From NCBI GenBank assembly GCA_021904315.1, contig CM038909.1:21242212-21306211 (forward strand): a stretch of 64,000 bases of DNA, given 5' to 3'. Positions within the stretch are counted from its first letter, which is position 1. The number at the start of each line of letters is the position of its first letter. Made by a program: the position numbers and the translations under genes. This document shows positions 12,101 to 22,993 of this stretch, in pieces. The stretch is from Sphagnum magellanicum (Eukaryota > Streptophyta > Sphagnopsida > Sphagnales > Sphagnaceae). The notes under the pieces are model-generated. The model saw nothing but the letters and a program-made list of their open reading frames with translations, had not been told where the DNA came from and made no database searches.

Positions 12101-14046
12101 AGAATTCAAGGTGTGCTCTTGTTCTTAGGAGGTCACGGTTTAGCTCCATAGCTTGACTGTTGAATACAATGTCCCTTTAGATCCTGCTGTGAAGATAGTC
12201 AGAAAATGTCATCAACAATTCTTGGATGATGGTGTCTGTGGGTACTATAGAAATGGAGACATTTGATTTCACATGGGGCTGATCTGTGGATTATAGGTTG
12301 GTGACTGGGTTCGGGTGAAACCATCAGTTTCTTCCCCCAAGTATGGATGGGAAGATGTCACACGAGGGAGCATTGGGGTGGTTTATTCTCTGGATGAGGA
12401 GGGTGACATGGGAGTTGCATTCTGCTTTCGCAGCAAGCCTTTTCCATGCTCAATCACTGATATGGAGAAAGTTAGCCCTTTTGAAGTCGGTCAAGAGATT
12501 CATATCTTGCCCACTGTTACTGAGCCGCGCCTTGGCTGGTCCACAGAGACCTCTGCAACCTCAGGAAAGATTGCACAAATCGACATGGATGGTACCCTCA
12601 ATGTAATTCTTTTCTTTGCCTTACCTGATCCTCTGCATGTTGAATGACTTGGATAGTATTTGGTCAGTTGTGTATCCACCGCTGTATATGCATGATCTTC
12701 TTTGTAGCTCAACACAAAGAGTAGCTAGTGTTTGATGCATGTGTTTTTGCTTCAAGCTGTCTAATTGCTTCCAACAAGTTTTATTCATGCTGATGCTACA
12801 GGTGCGGGTTGCAAACCGGAACACATTATGGAGAGTGGCACCAGGTGATGTGGAGCGGCTTTCTGGGTTTGAAGTGGGTGATTGGGTACGGCTGAAAGCA
12901 TCTCTCCGAACTAAGCCCAGTTATGATTGGCATGGAGCAGGCAAAGAGCAAATTGCAGTGGTGCACAGTATCTCAGAAGCTGGCTACTTGGAACTTGCTG
13001 GCTGTTTCAGAACAGGCCGGTGGATGACTCACTATTCAGATGTAGAGAAAGTGCAGACACTCAAGGTTGGGGAGCATGTGCGGTTTCGGGAAGGAGTAGT
13101 GGAACCACGTTGGGGATGGAGGGGATGCTCATCTGCCAAGAAAGGAGTTATCATAGGGGTTCATGCAGACAGTGAGGTACGAGTTGCATTTCCTGGGCTG
13201 ACTACCACATGGCGGGGGGACCCAGCTGATTTGGAGAAAGAAGAGATGTTTGAAGTAGGAGATTGGATCAAGATCCGGGAGGATTTGGAGGAACCTCTGC
13301 GTGGATGGAAAGGTGTGTCTCCTGGCCGCATTGGCGTCATACAGGGTACATCATATGAGAATGAAGAGGATATTGAGGGTACAGAATTGCTTATTGCATT
13401 TTGTGGCGAGCAGGAAAGATGGCTGGGATTGGCTAACGAAATTGAGAGAGTGAATCCAATACAGATTGGGCAGCAGGTGCGAGTGAAGGCATCTGTGAAG
13501 CAACCACGGTTTGGATGGTCAGGCCACAGCCATGGTGACCTTGGGACAGTCACCTTGATTGATGCTGATGGGAGGCTGAGAATACACTCGTCAGTTGGTT
13601 CACAGAAGACATGGATGCTAGACCCATCAGAGGTAGAGGTTGTGGAAGAGTACCCTCTTTGCATCGGGGAATGGGTACGGGTTAGGCAGTCTGTTCCTAC
13701 TCCTGTCCATCAATGGGGGGAAGTTACACATAAGAGTATTGGGATTGTGCACCGTATTGATGAGGATGGAGACTTGTGGGTTGCTTTCTGCTTCTTGGAG
13801 AGACTCTGGGTGTGCAAACCAATGGAGATGGAAAGAGTGGATCCTTTTAGAATTGGTGACTCCATCAGGGTGAAAAGATCAGTTGTCACTCCACGTTGGG
13901 GGTGGGGTATTGAAACATATGCCAGCCGTGGTGTGGTATCAGGTGTTGATGCTGATGGGAAGTTGAGAATTCGTTTTGGCAGACGTGAGGGCAGGTTGTG
14001 GGTAGGAGATCCATCTGATGTGGAACTTGACCCTGATCCTCCCTGA
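6136..14046 (+). CDS. KEG: KEEP ON GOING-type E3 ubiquitin ligase (RING-kinase-ankyrin-HERC2-like repeats)
   Basis: Sixteen exons join in frame: 6136-6848, 6947-7336, 7496-7726, 7869-7994, 8200-8539, 8788-8945, 9468-9625, 9906-10027, 10225-10359, 10564-10688, 10846-10950, 11115-11348, 11476-11809, 11922-12110, 12297-12602, 12802-14046. All introns are GT-AG. The product is 1636 residues, close to the 1625 of Arabidopsis KEG. Order of parts: RING 6-51, kinase about 130-435, ankyrin repeats about 490-835, twelve HERC2-like repeats about 868-1636. In Arabidopsis KEG sits at the trans-Golgi network/early endosome and ubiquitinates ABI5 and related factors, restraining abscisic-acid responses; the same role here is inferred. 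The start chosen puts the RING five residues in, as in the family; an in-frame ATG at 5986 would add 50 residues with an alanine run and is judged part of the leader. Confidence 0.95.
6151..6288 (+). other. KEG: RING finger domain of KEG
   Basis: Residues 6-51 hold all eight zinc ligands in C3HC4 order: C6-x2-C9-x15-C25-x-H27-x2-C30-x2-C33-x14-C48-x2-C51. This is the E2-binding module of the ligase. The downstream acidic stretch (residues about 85-95, EDDSEDDDD) is also typical of the family. No ligand is missing, so ligase activity is expected. Confidence 0.95.
6510..7720 (+). other. KEG: protein kinase domain of KEG with altered catalytic loop
   Basis: It spans exons 1-3. Visible landmarks are the VAVKK lysine (K166), a catalytic loop reading CMNLKPSN (residues 257-264), DFG at 277-279 and TAPE ending at E326, then DAWSFGCTLVEM and the closing GECLQFKPSKRPTF segment. 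In the catalytic loop the usual HRD is replaced by CMN, so the canonical catalytic aspartate is asparagine (N259). The glycine-rich loop is also weak. The same MN substitution occurs in Arabidopsis KEG, so it is a family trait and not damage. Confidence 0.85.
8200..10688 (+). other. KEG: ankyrin-repeat region of KEG
   Basis: Exons 5-10 encode about nine ankyrin units. Clear TPLH/TALH-type helices are GQTALHMAAMRG, GDTPIVFAVASG, GETVLHRAVAKK, GQTALHAAAIAND, STPLYVALARG and GDNAFHIAAD. Exon edges mostly fall between repeats. In Arabidopsis this region contributes to substrate binding. The next exon carries the conserved linker SGKTLRDLLEALP before the HERC2-like part. Confidence 0.9.
11115..14046 (+). 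other. KEG: twelve HERC2-like repeats of KEG
   Basis: Twelve units of about 64 residues each start with a variant of F-x-V-G-D-W-V-R, contain P-x-x-GW and G-x-V, and end in W-x-x-D-P-x-x-xE. Unit starts read FDVGDWVKF, DRGQHVRLK, FKIGDWVRI, FKVGDRVCV, FKVGDWVRV, FEVGQEIHI, FEVGDWVRL, LKVGEHVRF, FEVGDWIKI, IQIGQQVRV, LCIGEWVRV and FRIGDSIRV. Twelve is also the count in Arabidopsis KEG. The last exon alone encodes more than half of them. This part mediates targeting and contacts with substrates in the characterised protein. Confidence 0.92.
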
Positions 14047-15250
14047 CATCAGGAGGCACCAGACATGGGCACAAGTCTCTGTTTCCTCGGTTTTTTCCCA
14101 CATCTTGTTGCCCATCTCCTCACATGCCAAATTCTTGCCATCATCATCAATGGAGTGTTGGTAGTGTCACCTCATCTATGGGATGGGTTTGTGGCACTGC
14201 AACAATTTGATGGTTGGACTCAAATGACAAAGAGGACCCAGACTTCCTGCAAGTCATTCTTTCTGTCAGCAGCCCTAGTGCTGCTGCTTGCTTCAGAAAG
14301 GTTACCAGACTTGGAGGTCTGAGGTTCAACAGTTGACAACAGCTTGCACCCCTCCTGGGTGACGATGAAATGCTTGAAAGGCACTGGAACATGAACCATC
14401 CTCTCCTGGTGAATTTGAGCAAGTCTACATTCAGCTGCCTTGCGTGTAATTTCAAGACACAGAATGTAATTTGAGCTCTCAATTGGTGGGTTGGGTCAAA
14501 AGCTGGATTGGCTCACTTGTGGAGGTCCTTGGAAAAAAGATCCAGTGGTGCATACCTGCACTCCCTTACCATGTTCCTCCCTCCCTCGCAAACTTGCTTG
14601 ATGTTTCAAAGACTTTCAGCTATCTTTGTCCAATGAGATTTTCTTTACGAATATTAGCAAGAAAGTATACTTATGTGATGGATTGTCCAGGTGGGCTTTC
14701 TGATCAGTCACCTTGTGCAAAATGACTGCTTTGGTGCTGATAGTAGAGTCTGTAGAGAGGTAGATGATGGGAGTTAAATGTTGGTCAGTGATGAAGTTCC
14801 AAGTTCACATCTTTGCACCTGAATCTTCGTCTCTTTCGGAAACTGCAACATGTCTGAACCTCTTTCACTTTACAAATATTATGGATCTTATGTAAAAGGT
14901 TAATTGATGCTCACAGAGGGTTGTTCTTGCAATCACTTACATACAGGACAGGAGAGACACACACATGGTAACAACATTTCCGCGGAATTCAATGAGGTGG
15001 GTTATTAAACTGGAAGCATCTTGACATTGCAAATTTTTGAGAGTTTGAATATGGCTGAGATGGTTTGAAATGTGAGGGATTGAATTCATATATTAGTGCT
15101 GATTAGCAAACTGTCTTGCTGCAAAGGAGGCTTGTGTATGTATGTTTCTGTGTATACAAATAGTGGTGTTCTGTTGGGACCTTGCCATTGTATTGCCAAT
15201 GCGTTGTAAGTAATAGTGGTGTCAACTTTGGCATGTGTAATAAGTTTCCA
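14047..15250 (+). other. KEG: probable KEG 3' untranslated region
   Basis: Composition stays more GC-balanced than the DNA beyond about 15250, suggesting transcribed sequence. TG-rich and TGTA-containing stretches near 15130-15230 resemble plant far-upstream polyadenylation elements. No AATAAA-type signal decides an end point. Short frames here show no protein similarity. Confidence 0.45.
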
Positions 15251-15354
15251 AGTGGAGAGTCTCCTTGCTCACAACTATGAACCTTTGGAATTGTCTAGGA
15301 TTGATGGTTAACCCCCATATTACTATGTGTTGATTTAGCATAAACAGACTTGAA

Positions 15355-15600
15355 AAATGTTCCTCTCACACGGGCACACACCTTACTAAATTAAAATTTT
15401 AATTAACTTCCTATAGTGAAAATGGTTCTAAACTCTATAACATTTGCTCCTTTGGTGTGGAAGTTGTAAAATCATAAATGTGCACATAGGACTTTATGAA
15501 AGTACCAAAAGTGCATCAAGGGCCATATGTGGGTTAAGGTGTGGTTACAAAACAAACACCAATCTTAATACATAGATCTTGAGCCTATAAAGGAGTAGGT
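15355..15600 (+). repeat. dispersed repeat, related to 32095-32330
   Basis: Both places carry TTAAAATTTTAATTAA, then a diverged stretch, then TGATAAATGTGCA or CATAAATGTGCA, GTACCAAAAG and a GTGGTTACA/ATGGTCACA motif in the same order and orientation. Family unknown; ends not determined. Confidence 0.6.
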
Positions 15601-15630
15601 TCAAGAACCCTCTTCCTCCTACAACTTGCA

Positions 15631-15760
15631 ACCTACTAATGTTTAGGTTGATGACAATGTTCCCCTGAGGGACGTTCCCTAAATGCTTGTTCAGGGATCT
15701 ACTAATGTTTAGGTTGATGACAATATTCCCCATAGCGACATTCCTTGTTCAGGGACACAT
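15631..15760. repeat. tandem duplication, about 67-base unit, two copies
   Basis: Two units share CTACTAATGTTTAGGTTGA and TGACAATGTTCCCC or TGACAATATTCCCC, and each ends near TTGTTCAGGGA. The minus-strand frame across it is an artefact of the duplication. Confidence 0.85.
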
Positions 15761-16860
15761 TATAAAATTATCTGTAAAGTCACCCTCTCTTGCACCCCCT
15801 ATCCTCTCTGCTTTCACCCATTATCCCCCTCTTTCAGTGGTATCTGCAAAGTAAGAAATTTTATTATCTCAGTATGAAATGCTGAAACTCAGCATTTAAT
15901 GCACAAGGTTCGAGAGTAATTATAGTAGTTGTGCAGGTAGGAGCAGTGAAAATATATGTAGCAGCAGTGGATGTACACATGAAAAAGGAAAGAGGCGATG
16001 AAACTCAGTTTACCACCAAAATTGGCGGACAAACTAGTTTCGGTCCCAGTTACTTCGTTTAGTAAAATTTCATTCCCAGTTACGCGTTTGATTCCCTATT
16101 ATGCCGAAACTGGCCGGTCTTGCCCCCTAATCGCCTGACTTTACGGATATCTTAAATATCTATTTTCAACTGTGGATTATGTGCAACTACTATTTGCATT
16201 TTTTTTCACCTCATTCTTAAGATTCTGATAGCTCACCACCTTCTCAATTTTGTCCATCTCTCTCCCACTGTCAAATATACTTATTTCTTGCACACAAATT
16301 TTCAAGACTTGAAATCCATGTTCAAGATGAAGTTGGCAGGATTATATGTGCGTATAAACAGCTCACTATTTTATGGATTGAAAAGGTTACACAATTTATG
16401 ATCACTACATCACAAAAATCCTGAGAAAAAATACTGTATTGTTACTAGCCTAAAGCTGAAGGTGCAAAGTATGTCAAGATTTTCAATGTGGAACAGAATG
16501 TTCTTCCAAGTCCTATATTTGCAGGTATTACCAAAATTGAGTTCTATTCCACTGATGAAGCCAACCACCACAGTGTTGGTTATTGAGTGAAAACACTAGC
16601 ACGGAATATCCTAGGTGGACTCGACTGGCAATTTTCATTGTAGTGTATGTCTAATGGAAAATTCTTCCTGAATTGCACTCCCTTCAGTGCGGCATTGGGG
16701 ACTTGGTGGGAGTAAGGTGAATGTGAACATAATATCTTTTGTTGTATGAAATTCTTACAAAAATTTGAATTATTCATGATGTTTGTTCACAAAATTTCAT
16801 TTGAAGTTTGAAACTCCATGAATCAATAGAAATTGCATCGTGAAAATTACAAAGTGAAAA
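15761..16860. other. intergenic DNA, nothing recognised
   Basis: No supported gene or repeat termini. Reading frames are short. Confidence 0.55.
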
Positions 16861-16869
16861 TTTACAATG

Positions 16870-17042
16870 AAAATGCATGGTGAAAATTGTATAGTGGAAA
16901 TGCATAATGAATATTACAAAGTGAAAATGCACAATGAAAATTGTATAGTGGAAATGCGTAATGAATATTACAAAATGAAAATGCATAATGAAAATTACAA
17001 AATAAAAATTACAAAGTGGAAATGCATAGTGAAAATTACAAG
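16870..17042. repeat. 54-base tandem repeat built from 18-base subunits
   Basis: Full units at 16870-16923 and 16924-16977, then a partial one. Each contains AAAATGCATGGTGAAAATTG, TATAGTGGAAATGC and ATGAATATTACAAA. Period 54, sub-period 18, both multiples of three, so frames stay open on both strands (for example minus 16774-17121). The encoded peptides are pure repeat translation, so I do not call them genes. Confidence 0.9.
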
Positions 17043-17299
17043 GAGAACTTCCACACACATTTGTTAAATAAATAATTAATTCTGAAAAGTCCCATTCAAA
17101 AAGAAAACCTTGAATATTCAAAATGCTTAGGGTAATATTCTGGCCGTAGAGCGTTCCACCCTGTGAGCTGAGGATGGACCAGTGTAACTAACGACCAAGG
17201 TAGGCCAGTATGGTGCAGCATCCTGCTTGTAGGCTGAGAAATTCCAATTTTTGTAATTTCCCGCTGTACAAGCTGAACACCCTGGCCTCCTCCCTCCCC

Positions 17300-17380
17300 C
17301 ACCTACCTACCTATTGACCCGCACACCCAGCTACCTACCTACTCACCCATCTACCTACCTACCTACCAATCTACCTACTT
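17300..17380. repeat. (CTAC)n microsatellite, interrupted
   Basis: Runs of CTAC and ACCT tetranucleotides broken by short spacers. Weaker CTAC/GTAG runs occur again near 17470, 29690-29760 and 57190-57345. Confidence 0.9.
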
Positions 17381-17399
17381 ATGTACTTACACACAAACT

Positions 17400-18740
17400 T
17401 TCTACCAAGGCAATGACAATGCAAGTTGATGAAGGAATTGCAATATACTAGGTAGGTTTCCACCACATTTCCTACCTACCTACCAAACTGTAAAAAACAA
17501 TGTTGCAATGACCCAATAGAAGGTAATACAACTAAACTAGATTTCTTCTTTATAGTCCTACAAAACTCAACAATTGAATTATTTTGCAACACCCATATGA
17601 AGGTATTACAAATGAACTTGATATATCACATTTATTGTAATACAATACAAACTACTTTAATTTCATCTAATTCAACAATGCAATATCCCAAGGACACATT
17701 GGAAATAACATATCCAACCTAATTCCCATATGCATTACCTTCATCAAGGTAATGTAAATGCATTGGATCATTTTATTGTTTTGCAATACCTTTAGGCCTA
17801 GTTGTAAATATTTTATTTCATCTACTTCATCCGTGCAATACCCTATGGATACATTGACAATATACTGTCCAACCCAACTCACACATGCATTACTTTCATC
17901 AAAGTAATGCAAATGCACTAGATTATTTTGTTGTTATACAATACCTTCATGCCCAAGATAATATATTTCACTTCATTTGATTCAAAAATGCAATTACTAG
18001 ATTATTTTGGGCTTATGCAATACCCTCATGCTTAGGTTATATTTCATCTCATCTAATTGAACAATGTTATACCCTAAAAACGTATTGGAGATATTTTATT
18101 GTCTTGCAATACCTTTAGGTTTAGTTGCAATTATTTCATTTCATCTATGTCATCAATGCAATACCTTATGGACACATTGACAATATCATATTCAACCATA
18201 TTCACATGTGCATTATCGTCATCAAGGTAATGCAAATCCTGTAGATGATTTTGGTGTTTTGCAATAGTTTGAGGACAGCTTGGAAATAACTTATGTTGAC
18301 CTTGTATGCAATACCCTAATATGGGTGTTAACCAATATTTAATTGTGGTCTCATGTTAGACTAAGTTAAAAAAATCCAATTCGATTGCAATACCTTCATA
18401 TGGTTTACCTTATTCTTATTGGAATTATGCAATATTGTCATGGGTGTATTAAGGTATTGCATGGACTAAAAAAGAATTTGAGCCTATGCAATACCTTCAT
18501 GAGTGTATATGATTTAAGGATAGGGCTGATGGAATATGTTTTGTCATGTCCCATAGGTATTGCATAACAAAATTGTAAATGCAATACCCTCATCATGTAA
18601 TATAAACTATTTCAAAGTTTTAATTATGAAATAGTGAATTATTTTTATGATGAAAGTATTGCACAAAAGCATGCATTTAGGTTTTAATGGAACTTGCATA
18701 GACATTTGGATTACAATTGCAATACCCTCATGTCCTAACA
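17400..18740. repeat. decayed satellite-like repeat with recurring GCAATACC motif
   Basis: The phrase TGCAATACC(C/T)T(C/T)ATG or its reverse GGTATTGCA recurs more than fifteen times. Longer units near 17677, 17840 and 18156 share TGCAATACCCTATGGACACATT, then TCACATGCATTA, TCATCAAGGTAATGCAAATG and TTTTGCAATACC, giving a period near 155-160 bases. Later units are shortened. Scattered motif copies continue to about 20200. It looks like an old tandem array; no gene is present. Confidence 0.65.
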
Positions 18741-20194
18741 ATACATCCAATCAATTTTTTGCTCAATGCAAAATTCACATACACTACATATGGATCCTAA
18801 TAATGTTGTTTCTGTACAAATGACATTCAAACTTTTTACAAGTAGATATCTTTGCATACATTCATTTCCAATGCCAATGGGCTATCATGGAGGTTAAATT
18901 AATCTACAAGAATGTGGCGTAGAAAATTCATGGATGTTGTACACATGGTACAAAATGTGCATTAGTCAAAAAATGGAGTGTCAAGCTAACCACCCCCACC
19001 TTCACCTTCACTTGCATTAGAATTTTCACCAATAGATTTCAATGATAATCCATTTGCATTCCGATAATGTGTTGATGTATTCTTTGCAGATTGAACATAT
19101 TGTTGGGTGTATAATTAATGGTTTGCCAAAATTGTCTTCATTGAATAATCTATGAAGGCTTCCTCCATAGTACTTCAAATCTTAAAGTGGACATACGCAT
19201 AAACCAATTAGTATAATTTGGAAAACACATGTTTGAAACATAATGCAAATTTGAAATGAAAATTGAATGTGATGGAACCTATTGGCCATGAATCATTTCC
19301 AATTCATAGTAATTCACAAGTAGAGTGATCTCCTTTTTACATTCCTTTTTGGATGAAGATCTTGTCCGATCCAATTTTCCCAAACATTTTTAAGGCCCTT
19401 TGCATAAGAAACCTTGCTACCTTGAATTATGCCAACAAGATTTTCATCCTTCTTTAATTTGGTCATTACATGGGAAGGGGGGGTTGGGGGGTGGTGGTGT
19501 GTGGGATGCCACATCCCATGTTGGAATGCCAATAGAGTGAACAACTTGGAAGAGGCAAATTTTACCAATGTGAACTTTGGTGTCGATTTTATTTGTAGTG
19601 CATCATTCTAAAAATGATCTCACTTGCATGTGGCATGGGCCTTTGCTTAAGCAATTGCCTTTTGCATGTTGTGTTAAAGTTTAGAAATGGGATTGTTTAA
19701 CACTTATGCATTCATCGATGCATGGTCTTGACAGCATGGCCCTTTTTATCGAGTAGATGGACATCCAAGCTTCCTTAGTTTTGTGGAAAGACGGTGTTCT
19801 TGGTGCAAACATTGAATAAGATGCATTTCAAGTTTTAATTTTGCAAATAAACCTATGCCATTTTTTTCTCGAGTCAAGCCCTCCTTGATAACCCCATGTG
19901 ACACATAGCCCATAAACCAGTAAAACAAAAAAAAACAAAGGAAACAATCAAAATGTTTAGATAAATCATAAAAGAGGATCAAGGGTATTGCATGCACACC
20001 ATTAACTACTCTTAAGGTTATTACATAGGCAATGAAGGTATTACATATACAAAAATGATTGATTATAATGTTGTCACATAAATAATGAAGGTATTGTATA
20101 TGCAACAATGATTATTGATTAGGTTTTTACATATGCACTGGGGTATTGCATACCAACCATTGAGTATTAATAAGATTAAACATTTGGTCATTAG
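18741..20194. other. intergenic DNA with scattered GGTATTGCA motifs and one G-run cluster
   Basis: No supported gene. G runs at 19472-19491 could form a quadruplex. Copies of the satellite motif occur at about 19985, 20035, 20090 and 20145. Confidence 0.55.
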
Positions 20195-20199
20195 GGTAT

Positions 20200-21116
20200 T
20201 GCCACGACCCTAGCTTTGGGCTCACGACCAAGGCAAAGGGTTTCCAAGGGTGTGGGCTAAGATTAAGTTCGGGAGTCGCATTTTTATGCCCCGGGAGTGC
20301 AAAAGAGTGTGAGGGAAAAAACCTTCACATTCCCAAGTGAACTCCCATGTTGGGAGTTAGAGTCTTGGTGGACTCCTGAATGTTGAAAGAGTGATTGCAA
20401 GGGTCAAAACCTAATGGCTTGAAAAGTTTTTTATATCGTTGGAAAGTTATTAAAACATAGATGTCTAAAATGGGCTCACATCACCCATTTGGACATCTGA
20501 AACATAAGTTATGGCCAAAAGAAAGGCCAGGAGTCAAATTGGCAGTTTGATTCTCGACCACTAAAAGTCGGGAATCAACCCGATTTCCTTGCGTGTAGGT
20601 GGTGTGTGAGATACCATTAGAAAGCTCTCGATGAGGGCTACAATTTTGCTTTGGACCTCATTGCGATCATAGGTCTACACACAAAGTTATGGGGCTCCAA
20701 AGTTGCGGGAGTCCCGACTTTGGCAATTTCGGGACTCCCACTTGGGAGTCCCGGGACAAAAAGCCATTTGGATGTGGGCCTCGTGGAGAGGCACAAAGTA
20801 TACTATAGGGGGGAAGGTGGTGGCTTTCCTCAAGTCTGGGCTATGGTGAGTCTTGTGAGTCCGAGTTTGCCCGTGGCTCATTTTAGCACCAAAAGTGTTT
20901 CAATTATGCACTAACCAATTTGTTATTTGGTTTGTATAGATCCGAGTGAGTGATTAAGTGCTTGTCATTCTTCCTAGTCCCATCTCGTAGCTCCAGCACG
21001 CCTTTCTACCCCTTCAAAGTGTTGCAAGCTAGGGAGTGTGCCCTGACTCCTTGCTTTTCCGTTGTCTTTAGTCTGGATTCACATTTGAGTCCCTTAAGGA
21101 GCCTGGAGGTGCGTCA
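20200..21116 (+). mobile_element. solo LTR of a retrotransposon, with 5-base target duplication
   Basis: The element starts TGCCACGACC and ends GGTGCGTCA, with GGTAT immediately on both sides (20195-20199 and 21117-21121). TG...CA termini plus a 5-base duplication are the hallmarks of an LTR. No internal coding region is attached, so this is a solo LTR left by recombination between two LTRs. It is clearly more GC-rich than its surroundings. A second family member lies reversed at 45177-45997. Whether it is copia or gypsy type cannot be told. Confidence 0.88.
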
Positions 21117-21121
21117 GGTAT

Positions 21122-21790
21122 TGTTAAAAATAATTGGCCAAAAAAATCCCATCCATTATTTCAATGTGAAAGAGTGAGCATGCAATGACTTAACATAAGA
21201 AAAAAACTAGTGCTAACTTGTGTGAAGATTGAAAATTACAAGTGTTTACTACTTTTACTTTTGCTCTTCCATTGCATGAGCATTTGCTTGTTGGTGTTCC
21301 TCTACTATGAAAGCATTTGATTGCATTTGTTCATTTGCATTATCAAGTTTGTGCAAACCAACACTGTCATTTGACAAACTTAGCTCAACCAAAGATGTCA
21401 AGCTATTTTAGCCTATGTTACATCTTCCATCATAGATGATACTAACTCATTGCTTATATCAAAATTGCTTTCAACACATTGCTTGAACTTCTTGTGAGTT
21501 TACATCCTATTTTTAAAATCATTAAAACTAAGCTTCATAAAAATTATAACAAACACAATAAAATCAAAATGAAAAAATGAATGACACAACCATTATCAAA
21601 ATTATGATATGGAGCAAAAGGAAGACAACCAACAAGAGCACCAAAATCAAGACCACTAAAATCAAGACGATTAATAGGAGTTGAGACGAAAAGGTAAACC
21701 CCTTCCTTTATGGTTGGGACAAGGTGAACCCCTTCTTTTGTGTGTTGGGGTTTTCCCACACACACACACAACATAAGCAAAAAGAACAAT
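21122..21790. other. intergenic DNA, nothing recognised
   Basis: No supported coding sequence. Leads into the adenine-rich array. Confidence 0.55.
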
Positions 21791-21799
21791 TAAAGTTAG

Positions 21800-22780
21800 C
21801 AAGCCAATGTTTTTTTTTGAGAAAACCAAAAAAAGGGAGAACAAAAAAACCCGCAAGAAACAATAGAGATAAATAAAAAATTCAAAAATTACAGGGAAAA
21901 AAAAAAGGAAAAACATAAAAAAACAAGAGAAACAAAAAAACTTGAAAAGAAAAGGAAAAAAAAACTAGAAAAATAGAACTTAAGAAACCCCCAAAACTTT
22001 TATTAAAAAACCAATTAAATTAACAAGAAAAAAGGAAAAAAACAGCAGAAAAAAAAAGAGAGATTAAAAAAAGAGAAAAGTATAGAAATGAAAGCCAGAA
22101 ATAAAACCAAAAATCCAAAAGTAGAACTTTAAAGAAGTACAGAAAGAAAAAAAAAGAAAAAAAAGAGAAAAGAATGGAAACAAGAAAATCATGGGGGAAA
22201 AAATCCAGAAAAATCCAGGAAAACAGAAATTAACAAACCCCCAAAAACTAGTATTAAGCTAACCAAAAAAAACAGGAAAAAACAGAAACAAAAAAGAAAC
22301 AAGATAGAAATAAAAATTTAAAAATACAGAAAATGAAAACCAGAAATAAAAAAAAGAAATAAATTTTTTTTAAAAAAAGAAGCACAAAAAGAAAAAAAAA
22401 GAAAAAAAGGGGGAGGAAAAAAAAAAACCAGGAAAACAGAAATTAAAAAACCCCAAAAAACCTAGTATTAAAACCGACAACAGAAAAAAGGAAGAAAAAG
22501 AAAAAGAAAAGAAACAAGATAAAAATAAAAATTTAAAAAGGTCCAAAAATAAAAAACCAGAAAATAAAGAAAAAATATAAAACTAGAAATTTAAAAATTA
22601 CAGAAAATTAGGAATAAAAGAGGGAAAAGAAAGAGGATTTTTTTTAAAAATCAGAAAAATATTGAAACGCCGAAAAAACGGTATTAAAAATAGAAAAAAA
22701 AAGAAAAAAAATTGAAAGAAAAAATGAAAATTAACAAAAAAGAAATAAGAGAAATAATTAAATAAAAACTAAACTGAAAT
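21800..22780. repeat. adenine-rich tandem array, units of about 215-250 bases
   Basis: The plus strand is dominated by A with G, and T is scarce over nearly 1 kb. A landmark of AAACCCCCAAAA followed by ACTAGTATTAA-like sequence recurs near 21985, 22236, 22449 and 22668, and stretches such as CCAGAAATAAAA and AAACAAGATA recur in phase. It is a strongly diverged tandem repeat, not a simple poly-A tract. No gene. Confidence 0.7.
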
Positions 22781-22975
22781 CAGAAACTCCTAGAGAAGGC
22801 AGCAAACCTTTGCTGCAATTGAGAGCTCTTGGCATTGGCAACAAACCTCAACTATCATTGTAAGTTTTCAAGGGTTGGGTTGCAAGAGACTCACCTCTTC
22901 TAGTTGCTCCTTGTGTTGCTCCTCATCATCTCTCTCATCCACTTTTTGTTGCTCTTGTCCTCCTTTTCCACAGCT

Positions 22976-22993
22976 TCACACACACACACACAC
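22976..22993. repeat. (CA)n microsatellite
   Basis: Short CA run within an open frame of 126 codons at 22875-23255 that is serine- and cysteine-rich, low in complexity and not recognisable as a protein. Confidence 0.8.

Noticed and set aside
13161..13664. 167-codon minus-strand frame
   Set aside because: Antisense shadow of the KEG last exon.
16774..17121. 115-codon minus-strand frame reading FVIFIMHFHYT-like repeats
   Set aside because: It is translation of the 54-base tandem repeat; the opposite strand is equally open.
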